DNA of 64,000 nt. Origin: Buttiauxella massiliensis (GTDB taxonomy: Bacteria; Pseudomonadota; Gammaproteobacteria; Enterobacterales; Enterobacteriaceae). Made by a program: the position numbers and the translations under genes. Below, piece by piece: positions 35,072 to 45,005 of the stretch. The DNA is taken from contig NZ_LR722652.1 in assembly GCF_902500225.1 (NCBI RefSeq), positions 1 through 64,000 of the forward strand. The letters are read 5' to 3'. The first letter of the stretch is position 1. Every line of letters starts with the position of its first letter. The notes beneath the pieces are model-generated. The model did not search any database and was not told where the DNA came from. It was given only the letters and a program-made list of their open reading frames with translations.

Positions 35072-35128
35072 GGCATAAAAAAAGACGTCTATTGACGTCT
35101 AATTTTGCATATTTGGTGCCGAAGGCCG
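35072..35128. other. Right (tRNA-side) attachment site of the island
   Basis: Repeats the block at 2342-2397: CATAAAAAAAGAC, a 7-bp hairpin, a CATA linker and the tRNA 3' end TGGTGCCGAAGGCCGG. The crossover presumably lies in the tRNA tail (about 35114-35129), so the element restored a complete tRNA gene with its own copy of the end. Confidence 0.65.
35077..35100 (-). terminator. Terminator of tRNA-Leu
   Basis: On the minus strand AGACGTC pairs with GACGTCT around a 4-base loop and is followed by seven T's, 14 bases after the tRNA CCA end. Confidence 0.85.
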
Positions 35129-35198
35129 GACTCGAACCGGCACGTCTTTCAACGGTTGATTTTGAATCAACTGCGTCTACCGATTTCGCCACTTCGGC
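35114..35198 (-). tRNA. leuX: tRNA-Leu (anticodon CAA)
   Basis: An 85-nucleotide class II tRNA read leftward. The acceptor stem GCCGAAG/CTTCGGC with A discriminator and encoded CCA is intact. The anticodon stem GTTGA/TCAAC closes a loop TTCAAAA with CAA as anticodon (reads UUG). A long variable arm and a normal T-arm (GGTTCGAGTCC) follow. It is nearly identical to E. coli leuX, differing mainly in the variable arm. leuX is a well-known integration site for P4-like elements, as used here. Confidence 0.97.
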
Positions 35199-35226
35199 AC
35201 GAAGAGGTATGCGGAAAACGTTGGGG

Positions 35227-35254
35227 ATTATACCTGTCGTGCTTCACCTTGCAA
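35227..35254 (-). promoter_or_regulatory. Promoter of tRNA-Leu
   Basis: Minus-strand -35 TTGCAA (35249-35254) and a perfect -10 TATAAT (35227-35232) with 16-bp spacing lie about 30 bases before the tRNA 5' end. A C/G-rich start region (CCCC) follows the -10, in keeping with stringent control of stable RNA genes. Confidence 0.85.
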
Positions 35255-35472
35255 GCCCCATTCTATCGTTTACGTGCTAAGTGCTGAAAAAATCAGCGCA
35301 TCTTCAATTCCTTACCCTTTCTACTGCTCTGCACAGCCTTTACCGCTCACAAATTCACTAAATCTATCGTTCCCCGGTTTACATCACCTTTCATTTGTTA
35401 TGTGATCCCGTTACGGGTTTCACTAACTCGCATCCCCTTCTGCTCTGCCAAACCGTAACAGGGAAATCGTGA

Positions 35473-36489
35473 ATGAACTTTTATGAGGCTGACCCTACGC
35501 TTGAGAATTACTGGCGCGGTGTGATCCTTTTTGGAAGAAATGTCGCATCTTACAAATTTGCTCTCGCACATGCTTTGTACGAGGTGGATAAGTCGGGCGG
35601 CGATCTCGTCACTCTGGAGGATCTGGCCGTTCCGTTCAGTCGCCATCTTTGTGAACATCTTTTGCATGCACCAAAACAAATTACATCGCGTGGCAGTCAG
35701 TATCTGGAAGCCTGCGTGCAGTTTAATAACGGCGAAATCAATCAGGACAAACTGACGGAAACGACGGTGCGTCTCGGTTTTAACAATGTGATTGATGCTT
35801 TCCACAATGTGAATGCGGGCGAAATTGAGAAACGTTTTTTCCTCGATGAGCGCAAAACTCACAAAGGGATTCGGCTGACGGATAACTTCTATTTGTTGGG
35901 CGAGCGGCAGCAATATCAGAACCTGACGTTTGAAACGACTGCCCGCTGGAATCTGGTTGAGCAGGCCTGGGCGATGGGCGTTTCCCGTAACCTTGTGGCG
36001 GTTGAGTTCGATGAAGACAACCAGCTTCTGTTTAGTCGAGTGAATGCGCGACGCGTGGATATCACCAGTTGTCGGGATAGCCTGAATGGCTACCAGAAAG
36101 GGCGCTGCTTTTATTGTTTCAAGCCCATCAGCCTGACTCCGGGCGATGAAGAACTGGCTGATGTTGACCACTTTATTCCCTGGGCGGCGCGTGGTGAGGT
36201 CAACAATATCAATGGCGTGTGGAATTTAGTGCTGGCGTGCAAATGCTGTAATCGTGGCATTGCGGGTAAATCATCACGTTTGCCGAGCCGTGAATTGCTG
36301 CAAAGGCTTCACGCTCGCAATGAATATTTTATTCAAAGCAAATTGCCACTGCATGAAACTATTGTGAATCAGACGGGCAAACAATCCGCGCAGCGCAAAG
36401 ACTTTCTTGCGCAGAACTGGCAGGCTGCCAAAAACAACAGGCTGTTCCATACCTGGGAACCGAAAGCAGAAGGCGAGGCAACACTCTGA
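35473..36489 (+). CDS. HNH endonuclease domain protein
   Basis: 338 residues. The C-terminal part has an HNH domain with two CxxC zinc knuckles: CFYC (212-215), VDHF (His233), NGVWNLVLAC with Asn251, and CKCCNRG (256-262). The N-terminal 200 residues have no recognised domain. The ATG at 35473 has AGGGA upstream. Its stop codon overlaps the start of the methyltransferase gene (TGATG), so the two are translated together. It sits outside the island ends on the tRNA 5' side. It could be a restriction-like nuclease paired with that methyltransferase; the target is unknown. Confidence 0.75.
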   Translation: MNFYEADPTLENYWRGVILFGRNVASYKFALAHALYEVDKSGGDLVTLEDLAVPFSRHLCEHLLHAPKQITSRGSQYLEACVQFNNGEINQDKLTETTVRLGFNNVIDAFHNVNAGEIEKRFFLDERKTHKGIRLTDNFYLLGERQQYQNLTFETTARWNLVEQAWAMGVSRNLVAVEFDEDNQLLFSRVNARRVDITSCRDSLNGYQKGRCFYCFKPISLTPGDEELADVDHFIPWAARGEVNNINGVWNLVLACKCCNRGIAGKSSRLPSRELLQRLHARNEYFIQSKLPLHETIVNQTGKQSAQRKDFLAQNWQAAKNNRLFHTWEPKAEGEATL

Positions 36490-37082
36490 TGGCTCACAAT
36501 GATTTTCAGAACAATTATTACCAACACAATGCGCAGGCGTTTTTCGATGGCACGGTAAATGTCGATATGAGTTCGCTGTATGAATCATTTACCCGCCATT
36601 TACCGCCGGGCGCAAAAGTGCTGGATGCAGGTTGTGGTTCCGGTCGTGATGCAAAAGCTTTTCAGGAAATGGGTTACCAGGTTGAAGCGTTCGATGCCTC
36701 GTCTAAAATGGTGGCTTTGGCAATGCAGCACACAGGTTTATCTGTGCAGCAAATGACGTTCGCCGATGTCAGTGTGCAGCAACGATTTGACGGCATCTGG
36801 TGCTGTGCATCTCTGCTCCACGTTCCGGCTCAAGATTTGCCCAGTGTTATGCAGAAACTGGCGGATGCGTTGAAACCCGATGGCATCTGGTACGTGTCGT
36901 TCAAGTATGGCGATAGCGAACGTGAAAAAGACGGGCGTCGCTTTACGGATATGAATGAAAGCAGTCTGGAACGTTTACTGGAAGCCGCGCCGCAAATTGC
37001 CATTGAAACAATGTGGACGACGCTGGACAAGCGCCCTGAACGTGACGAGATGTGGCTGAATGCACTTCTCAGAAAACGCTAG
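36489..37082 (+). CDS. Class I SAM-dependent methyltransferase
   Basis: 197 residues. AKVLDAGCGSGRDAKAFQEMG is motif I of a Rossmann-fold methyltransferase, VEAFDASSKM is motif II, and FDGIWCCASLLHVP is motif IV-like, as in UbiE/Tam-type small-molecule or protein methyltransferases; the DNA-methylase NPPY motif is absent. It starts on the last base of the HNH gene stop. The tight coupling suggests the two proteins share a process, but the methyl acceptor is unknown and classical DNA modification is unlikely from the motifs. Confidence 0.82.
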   Translation: MAHNDFQNNYYQHNAQAFFDGTVNVDMSSLYESFTRHLPPGAKVLDAGCGSGRDAKAFQEMGYQVEAFDASSKMVALAMQHTGLSVQQMTFADVSVQQRFDGIWCCASLLHVPAQDLPSVMQKLADALKPDGIWYVSFKYGDSEREKDGRRFTDMNESSLERLLEAAPQIAIETMWTTLDKRPERDEMWLNALLRKR

Positions 37083-37155
37083 CCCAACACTGGTTTTCCC
37101 AATACATCGTGATAGTCTTTCAAACACACCCCGCCTTCGGAGATAGCACCCGTTT

Positions 37156-38154
37156 ATGATACGCCTCGCTGTTATTGGAACTAACTGGATCACCCGTCAG
37201 TTCGTCGATGCTGCCCACGAAAGTGGCAAATATAAACTCACCGCGGTCTACTCCCGCTCGCTGGAACAAGCGCAAAGTTTTGCTAGTGACTATCCAGTGG
37301 AACATCTTTTTACCAATCTGGAAGCGATGGCGCAGAGCGACGCGATTGATGCGGTATACATCGCCAGCCCAAACTCTCTGCACTCCCCGCAAACGCTGCT
37401 GTTTTTAAGTCATAAAAAGCATGTGATCTGTGAGAAGCCGCTGGCGTCTAATTTGCAGGAAGTGGAAGCGGCGATTGCCTGCGCGCGTGAAAACCAAGTT
37501 GTGCTGTTCGAAGCGTTTAAAACCGCGAGCCTGCCGAACTTTATCGCCCTGCAACAGGCATTACCCAAAGTGGGCAAGATCCGCAAAGTGCTGCTCAACT
37601 ATTGCCAGTACTCTTCGCGCTATCAGCGTTATCTCGATGGTGAGAATCCAAATACCTTTAATCCAGCGTTCTCGAACGGCTCGATTATGGATATCGGTTT
37701 TTACACGCTGGCCTCGGCGGTGGCGTTGTGGGGCGAGCCGTATTCGGTGCGCGCAACGGCCAGTCTGCTGGAAAGCGGTGTCGATGCCCACGGTTCGGTG
37801 CAGATGAATTACGGTGATTTTGATGTGAATCTGCTGCACTCAAAAGTGAGCGATTCCACTATTCCAAGCGAGATTCAGGGGGAAGCTGGTTCGTTAGTTA
37901 TCGAGAAGATTTCTGAATGCCAGCGTATTACCTTTATTCCGCGCGGCGGCAAGCCGCAGGATCTGACGCAGCCTCAGCATATCAATACTATGCTGTATGA
38001 AGCCGAAGTCTTTGCTCGTCTGGTGAATGACAACGAAGTTAACCATCCAGGGTTGATCACCTCACGCTCCACAGCATTACTGAGTACGGAGATCCGCAAG
38101 CAAACGGGCGTGAAATTCCCGGCGGATGATGTCTCTACTCAGCAACCGGCGTAA
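37156..38154 (+). CDS. ygjR: Gfo/Idh/MocA-family oxidoreductase YgjR
   Basis: 332 residues; matches E. coli YgjR along its length. The N-terminal NAD(P)-binding part begins MIRLAVIGTNWITRQFVDAA, ICEKPLASN carries the EKP motif with catalytic Lys, and the C-terminal half is the substrate-binding domain (NPAFSNGSIMDIGFY). The substrate is not known. It precedes alx as in K-12. The ribosome binding site is weak. Between the methyltransferase gene and this gene are 73 bases without a clear terminator. Confidence 0.93.
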   Translation: MIRLAVIGTNWITRQFVDAAHESGKYKLTAVYSRSLEQAQSFASDYPVEHLFTNLEAMAQSDAIDAVYIASPNSLHSPQTLLFLSHKKHVICEKPLASNLQEVEAAIACARENQVVLFEAFKTASLPNFIALQQALPKVGKIRKVLLNYCQYSSRYQRYLDGENPNTFNPAFSNGSIMDIGFYTLASAVALWGEPYSVRATASLLESGVDAHGSVQMNYGDFDVNLLHSKVSDSTIPSEIQGEAGSLVIEKISECQRITFIPRGGKPQDLTQPQHINTMLYEAEVFARLVNDNEVNHPGLITSRSTALLSTEIRKQTGVKFPADDVSTQQPA

Positions 38155-38214
38155 AGGTATGTAAAAGCCGGGTATCAGCATGTTGACGGATTGTAGCATT
38201 CGTAATATTTTGTT

Positions 38215-38408
38215 ACCCGCAAAGGGGAGTAACTTCATTGTCGGTTAATCGTCATTACGGTGTGAAAGCACCCGGTTACCGAGCAATACGAATGGCTTTT
38301 TATACAAAAAACCATTCCGTGTTGTAAGTGAGACCTTGCCGGAAGGCGAGATCCCTGTTGCAAGCATTAGCGGCTGGCGTCTTCCGACGTTGGCCGTTTT
38401 TGTTTTTA
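38215..38408 (+). promoter_or_regulatory. alx leader: yybP-ykoY manganese riboswitch / pH-responsive element
   Basis: The stretch before alx matches the E. coli alx leader: AAAGGGGAGTA near 38220, the conserved GAGACCTTGCCGGAAGGCGAG near 38330-38350, and an intrinsic terminator hairpin GGCTGGCGTC/GACGTTGGCC (38372-38395) followed by GTTTTTGTTTTT. In E. coli this RNA senses manganese and alkaline pH and raises alx expression. Its key segments are intact here. Confidence 0.88.
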
Positions 38409-38422
38409 TAGGAATAATTTTT

Positions 38423-39391
38423 ATGAATAGTGTCGGCACTCCATTACTGTGGGGCGGTTTTGCCGTCGTGGTCGTCATCATGCTGGCTATCGACCTCTTT
38501 TTACAGGGGCGTAAAGGCTCGCACACCATGTCCATGAAGCAGGCGGCAGCGTGGTCCCTGGTCTGGGTTTCGCTTTCGCTGCTGTTTAACGCAGCCTTCT
38601 GGTGGTATCTCACCGGGACATCTGGCCGTGAAGTGGCGGATACGCAAGCTCTCGCCTTCCTTACCGGTTATCTGATTGAAAAAGCGCTGGCGGTGGATAA
38701 CGTCTTCGTCTGGCTGATGCTGTTCAGCTACTTTGCTGTTCCTGCTGCATTGCAGCGCCGCGTGCTTGTCTACGGCGTGCTGGGCGCGATTGTGCTGCGT
38801 ACCATTATGATATTCGCGGGCAGTTGGCTGATTTCCCAGTTCGAATGGCTGCTGTACGTGTTCGGCGCATTCTTGCTGTTCACCGGTATCAAAATGGCGC
38901 TGGCGAAGGAAGATGAAGGCGGGATTGGCGATAAACCGCTGGTACGTTGGATTCGTAGCCACCTGCGCATGACGGATAAAATTGAAGGCGAGCACTTCTT
39001 TATTCGTAAGAACGGTATTTTGTTCGCAACGCCGCTGCTGCTGGTGCTGATTCTGGTTGAGTTGAGCGACGTGATTTTCGCGGTCGACAGTATTCCAGCG
39101 ATCTTCGCGGTAACGACCGACCCGTTCATCGTGCTGACGTCGAACCTGTTTGCCATCCTCGGCTTGCGTGCTATGTACTTCCTGCTGGCAGGCGTGGCTG
39201 AGCGCTTCTCCATGCTGAAGTACGGTCTGTCGGTGATCCTGGTGTTTATCGGCGTGAAGATGATGATTGTCGATTTCTACCACATCCCAATCGCAATTTC
39301 GCTTGGCGTGGTGGGCGGTATTCTGGCGTTCACTCTGATTCTTAACGCTATCGTGAACTACCGTAACGATCAGAAAAAGCTCGCGAAGTAA
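38423..39391 (+). CDS. alx: TerC-family manganese exporter Alx
   Basis: 322 residues, many transmembrane segments, TerC family. The start [20 protein letters not shown] at 38423 matches the E. coli start; the frame stays open upstream through the riboswitch terminator, which is not coding. Acidic membrane motifs [15 protein letters not shown] and [19 protein letters not shown] are the conserved metal-handling segments. Alx keeps manganese low, and expression is controlled by the leader RNA. A REP-like unit and terminator follow. Confidence 0.95.
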   Translation: MNSVGTPLLWGGFAVVVVIMLAIDLFLQGRKGSHTMSMKQAAAWSLVWVSLSLLFNAAFWWYLTGTSGREVADTQALAFLTGYLIEKALAVDNVFVWLMLFSYFAVPAALQRRVLVYGVLGAIVLRTIMIFAGSWLISQFEWLLYVFGAFLLFTGIKMALAKEDEGGIGDKPLVRWIRSHLRMTDKIEGEHFFIRKNGILFATPLLLVLILVELSDVIFAVDSIPAIFAVTTDPFIVLTSNLFAILGLRAMYFLLAGVAERFSMLKYGLSVILVFIGVKMMIVDFYHIPIAISLGVVGGILAFTLILNAIVNYRNDQKKLAK

Positions 39392-39398
39392 GATTTTT

Positions 39399-39429
39399 GT
39401 CGGATGGCGCTATCGCTTATCCGACCTAC
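39399..39429. repeat. REP-like (palindromic unit) element
   Basis: GTCGGATGGCGC...GCTTATCCGACCTAC is a single repetitive extragenic palindrome of the enterobacterial type, placed directly after alx as such units usually are. Confidence 0.75.
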
Positions 39430-39437
39430 GAAACCCT

Positions 39438-39470
39438 TCAAACCCCGTCTATGGCGGGGTTTTTCTTTTT
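39438..39470 (+). terminator. alx terminator
   Basis: AAACCCCG and CGGGGTTT pair around TCTATGG, followed by a T-rich run. Intrinsic terminator ending the alx transcript. Confidence 0.9.
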
Positions 39471-39663
39471 ATAGCGCCAACTGCATGAAGTGTTGCTAAT
39501 GTCACATATTTGTTAATATTTAGTTATAAAACCTAGCCTGTACCGAAATAATCAGTGATTACTACTTACTACCCTGCGACATTTCCTTATACTCGACCAG
39601 GCAAACACATTTCTTTACATCCGGTCAGAAAAGTACCTCAGAGTACAGACACAGGATGGGACG

Positions 39664-39677
39664 ACATACAACACAGG
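39664..39677 (+). promoter_or_regulatory. Possible GcvB small-RNA binding site in the sstT leader
   Basis: ACATACAACACAGG lies immediately before the sstT ribosome binding site. GcvB represses sstT in E. coli by pairing its G/U-rich R1 region with C/A-rich sequence near start codons, and this segment has that character. Inference from known regulation and composition. The rest of 39471-39687 is the sstT promoter region with no other clear element. Confidence 0.45.
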
Positions 39678-39687
39678 AAGGTTATTC

Positions 39688-40932
39688 ATGGCTACACAAT
39701 CTCCGGGTATTCTTAAACGCCTGGCACAGGGCAGTCTGGTCAAACAAATTCTGATCGGACTGGTGCTGGGTATCGCACTAGCGGCAATTTCGAAACCGGC
39801 AGCAATCGCTGTCGGTCTGCTCGGGACATTATTCGTTGGGGCACTGAAAGCTGTCGCACCGGTGCTGGTTCTGATGCTGGTGATGGCGTCTATCGCCAAT
39901 CATAAGCACGGTCAGAAAACAAGCATCCGTCCGATTCTGGTGCTCTATCTTCTGGGAACATTCACCGCCGCGTTAACTGCTGTGGTCGTGAGTTTCGTGT
40001 TCCCTTCTACCTTGCATCTGGTGACCGGCGCTACCGATATCACGCCACCATCAGGCATTGTGGAAGTTCTGCGCGGCCTGTTGCTGAGCATGGTTTCTAA
40101 CCCCATTGATGCATTGCTGAAAGCCAACTACATCGGCATTCTGGTGTGGGCTGTGGGCCTGGGCTTTGCTCTGCGTCACGGGAATGAAAGCACTAAAAAC
40201 CTGATTAACGATGTTTCTGATGCGGTGACGTTCATCGTTCGTGTCGTGATTCGCTTCGCCCCTATCGGTATCTTCGGTCTGGTGGCATCAACACTTGCGA
40301 CGACTGGCTTTGAAACGCTGTGGAGCTATGCGCAACTGCTGCTGGTGCTGGTTGGTTGTATGTTCGGTGTGGCGCTTGTCATCAACCCGCTGCTGGTGTT
40401 CATCAAGATTCGTCGCAACCCGTACCCGCTGGTGTTCGCCTGCCTGCGTGAAAGTGGCGTAACCGCCTTCTTTACCCGTAGTTCTGCGGCCAACATTCCG
40501 GTGAACATGGCGCTGTGCGAGAAGCTGAATCTGGATCGCGATACTTATTCCGTTTCAATCCCACTGGGCGCAACCATCAACATGGCTGGCGCGGCGATCA
40601 CCATTACCGTGCTGACGCTGGCGGCGGTGAATACGCTGGGTGTGCCAGTTGATTTACCAACCGCGCTGCTGCTTAGCGTGGTGGCGTCACTGTGTGCTTG
40701 CGGGGCGTCTGGTGTGGCGGGGGGATCTTTGCTGCTTATCCCACTGGCATGTGGCATGTTCGGTATTCCGAATGAAATTGCCATGCAGGTCGTCGCAGTC
40801 GGCTTTATCATCGGCGTGTTGCAGGATTCTTGCGAAACCGCACTGAACTCCTCTACCGACGTGCTGTTTACAGCTGCGGCTTGCCAGGCCGAAGATGCAC
40901 GTCTGGCAGACAATAATCCGTTACGCGGTTAA
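39688..40932 (+). CDS. sstT: Sodium:serine/threonine symporter SstT
   Basis: 414 residues, matches E. coli SstT in full. A dicarboxylate/amino acid:cation symporter with eight transmembrane helices and two hairpins; the first hairpin contains [18 protein letters not shown], and [15 protein letters not shown] carries the sodium/substrate motif related to NMDGT. It imports serine and threonine with sodium. AGGAAGG precedes the ATG. A GC-rich hairpin with little T tail follows the stop (about 40941-40966) and may be a weak terminator before the convergent ygjV. Confidence 0.95.
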   Translation: MATQSPGILKRLAQGSLVKQILIGLVLGIALAAISKPAAIAVGLLGTLFVGALKAVAPVLVLMLVMASIANHKHGQKTSIRPILVLYLLGTFTAALTAVVVSFVFPSTLHLVTGATDITPPSGIVEVLRGLLLSMVSNPIDALLKANYIGILVWAVGLGFALRHGNESTKNLINDVSDAVTFIVRVVIRFAPIGIFGLVASTLATTGFETLWSYAQLLLVLVGCMFGVALVINPLLVFIKIRRNPYPLVFACLRESGVTAFFTRSSAANIPVNMALCEKLNLDRDTYSVSIPLGATINMAGAAITITVLTLAAVNTLGVPVDLPTALLLSVVASLCACGASGVAGGSLLLIPLACGMFGIPNEIAMQVVAVGFIIGVLQDSCETALNSSTDVLFTAAACQAEDARLADNNPLRG

Positions 40933-40965
40933 TGCTCAAAGCTCCCTGCCCTTCGAGGCGGGGAG

Positions 40966-41511
40966 TTATCCCTCTTGTTGTTGAACCTCTTTTTCGACCT
41001 TAAACGGGTCAATGCCCCGCCTTTGCATCCGCCAGAAGCGAATAATATTCAGGCCGTTCATCACCAGAAAACTCCCTTCGATTAACGTTCCGCCAATCGA
41101 TCCCAGCCAGAAGTTATGTGCCACCCAGCATGCGGTGGAACACCACATCACGCAGCGTGTGGTCAGCCCTTTGCAGCGAAATAGCGCCCAGGTACTGGCA
41201 ACGGTGCCGAAAATCGGCAGCAGTTCCATGGCGTGATTGAATTTCGACAGGCCCAATCCCAGCGTCAGCGCGATAAAAATCCCCATCACCCACAGGCTTC
41301 GGGTACGCAGAGAAATCACGGTTCGGATGGCGTTAATTTCCGCGCTCATGCCCGCCGGGCTTCCGCCCATTAAGAAGAAGTGAACACCGATGATGGCGCT
41401 GTAGGCTGCCAGTTGTAACTTGAAGCGCCGTTCATCACGGTTGATGAAGGTGGTAATCCCGACCAGAAACGCTAAAACGCCGACGCCCTAGGCAACCCAA
41501 TACGCGGTCAT
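40966..41511 (-). pseudogene. ygjV: ygjV inner membrane protein gene interrupted by an amber codon
   Basis: Read from the ATG at 41511, the frame begins MTAYWVA and then hits TAG at codon 8 (41488-41490), where E. coli YgjV has Gln (CAG). After the stop the frame continues without another break through GVGVLAFLVGITTF and the whole remaining protein to 40966, matching E. coli YgjV (about 183 residues). A single C-to-T change explains it. YgjV is a small multispan membrane protein of unknown function. Internal initiation at 41370 would make a 134-residue product lacking the first helices. It could also be a sequencing error or amber suppression. Confidence 0.88.
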
Positions 41512-41540
41512 GACAAATCCTTGTGAGTAAACATGAGGCG

Positions 41541-41576
41541 AAAAAAAACGGCATTCCGAATATCAAAATGCCGTTT
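41541..41576 (-). terminator. uxaCA terminator
   Basis: On the minus strand AAACGGCAT and ATGCCGTTT pair around a 13-base loop and are followed by a run of eight T's, directly after uxaA. Confidence 0.9.
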
Positions 41577-41599
41577 CATGTTAGCACCTGCTCAACGCT

Positions 41600-43087
41600 T
41601 TACAACGTGACGCCGCTCTTAAAGATAGCCAACTCGCGGAAATCATTACGTTCGTTACAGGTTTTTTTGCCGTTAGCGATATCAACAATGGTGTCGATAA
41701 ATTCGGTCAGCAGCGTGTTCATATCAGTGCCGTGCAGCAGTTTGCCTGCGTCAAAATCGATCCAGTGTGGCTTTTTGGTCGCCAGTTCACTGTTGGTTGC
41801 GATTTTAACCGTTGGCACAAAACCGCCGTACGGTGTACCGCGCCCGGTACTAAACAGCACCATATGGCAGCCTGCGCCAGCCAGCGCACTGGTGGCAACT
41901 GCATCGTTACCCGGTGCGCTTAACAGGTTCAGGCCAGGCGTTTTCAGGCGCTCGCCATAACGCAGCACATCAACCACTTCGCTCTCACCGGCCTTTTGCG
42001 TACAGCCGAGGGATTTTTCTTCGAGCGTCGTGATACCGCCAGCTTTGTTCCCTGGTGATGGGTTCTCGTAGATCGGTTGGTTGTGTTCGATGAAGTATTG
42101 TTTGAAATCGTTCACCATGGTGACGGTTTTTTCAAACGTTGCTTCATCGCGGCAATGGCTCATCAGGATGCGTTCTGCGCCAAACATTTCCGGGACTTCT
42201 GTCAGCACAGTCGTGCCGCCATTAGCCACCATAAAGTCAGAGAAACGGCCGAGCATTGGGTTCGCCGTAATACCGGACAAACCATCTGAACCGCCGCACT
42301 CAAGGCCGAACTTCAGCTCGCTAATTTTGCCTGGTTCACGTTTGTCGTGACGCATGACTTCGTACAGGGCTTGCAGTTGCTCAAGCCCGGCTTCAACTTC
42401 GTCGTCTTGCTGTTGGCAAACCATAAACTTCACGCGGGATTCATCGTACTCACCCAGCGTTTCACGGAAGGCGCTCACCTGGTTGTTTTCACAACCGAGA
42501 CCAATCACCAGCACCGCACCCGCATTTGGGTGATGCACCATGTTTTGCAGCATGGTGCGAGTGTTGACGTGGTCTTCACCCAGTTGTGAACAACCGAACG
42601 GATGGCTGAACAGGAACACACCGTCGATATCTTCGGCGTCGTGGTTCTGTTTCAGGAAACGATTCTGGATCTGACGCGCGATGCCGTTTACACAACCCAC
42701 GGTCGGCAGGATCCACAACTCGTTACGCACGCCTACTGAGCCGTTTTCACGACGGTAAACGCTCACATCGCGGTCTGCAGCCTGGCTTGCCAGAGACTGG
42801 AAATCAGGTTGATAGCTATACTCATCCAAATCGTTCAGATTAGTACGCGCATTGTGTGAGTGAATGTGCTCGCCGGCTTCAATCGTCGCCAAAGCATGGC
42901 CAATTGGTAAACCGTATTTAACTACGTTCTCACCTTGCGCAATGGTAACCAGCGCAAATTTATGGCCACGAAGCACCGGCTGGCGCAGAGTCACCTCTAC
43001 ACCTTCAACGGTAACCACTTCACCTTCAGCCAGGTCCACTAACGCAACAGCGACGTTATCTTGCGTATGGATCTTAATGTATTGCAT
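41600..43087 (-). CDS. uxaA: Altronate dehydratase UxaA
   Basis: 495 residues of the UxaA/SAF family. The N-terminal SAF domain (MQYIKIHTQDNVAVALVDLA) is followed by the large catalytic domain with GCVNGIARQIQ, FSHPFGCSQLG and ECGGSDGLSGITANP. It dehydrates D-altronate to 2-keto-3-deoxygluconate in galacturonate breakdown, using iron or manganese. It follows uxaC by 18 bases in one operon. It is related to GarD at the right edge of the window. Confidence 0.97.
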   Translation of the reverse strand: MQYIKIHTQDNVAVALVDLAEGEVVTVEGVEVTLRQPVLRGHKFALVTIAQGENVVKYGLPIGHALATIEAGEHIHSHNARTNLNDLDEYSYQPDFQSLASQAADRDVSVYRRENGSVGVRNELWILPTVGCVNGIARQIQNRFLKQNHDAEDIDGVFLFSHPFGCSQLGEDHVNTRTMLQNMVHHPNAGAVLVIGLGCENNQVSAFRETLGEYDESRVKFMVCQQQDDEVEAGLEQLQALYEVMRHDKREPGKISELKFGLECGGSDGLSGITANPMLGRFSDFMVANGGTTVLTEVPEMFGAERILMSHCRDEATFEKTVTMVNDFKQYFIEHNQPIYENPSPGNKAGGITTLEEKSLGCTQKAGESEVVDVLRYGERLKTPGLNLLSAPGNDAVATSALAGAGCHMVLFSTGRGTPYGGFVPTVKIATNSELATKKPHWIDFDAGKLLHGTDMNTLLTEFIDTIVDIANGKKTCNERNDFRELAIFKSGVTL

Positions 43088-43105
43088 ATCAACCTCAGAG
43101 CCTGA

Positions 43106-45005
<1,900 letters not shown>

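Noticed and set aside
36489-37082. Treating the methyltransferase as a DNA modification enzyme paired with the HNH nuclease
   Set aside because: The catalytic NPPY/DPPY or PC motif of DNA methylases is absent; motifs fit small-molecule or protein methyltransferases.
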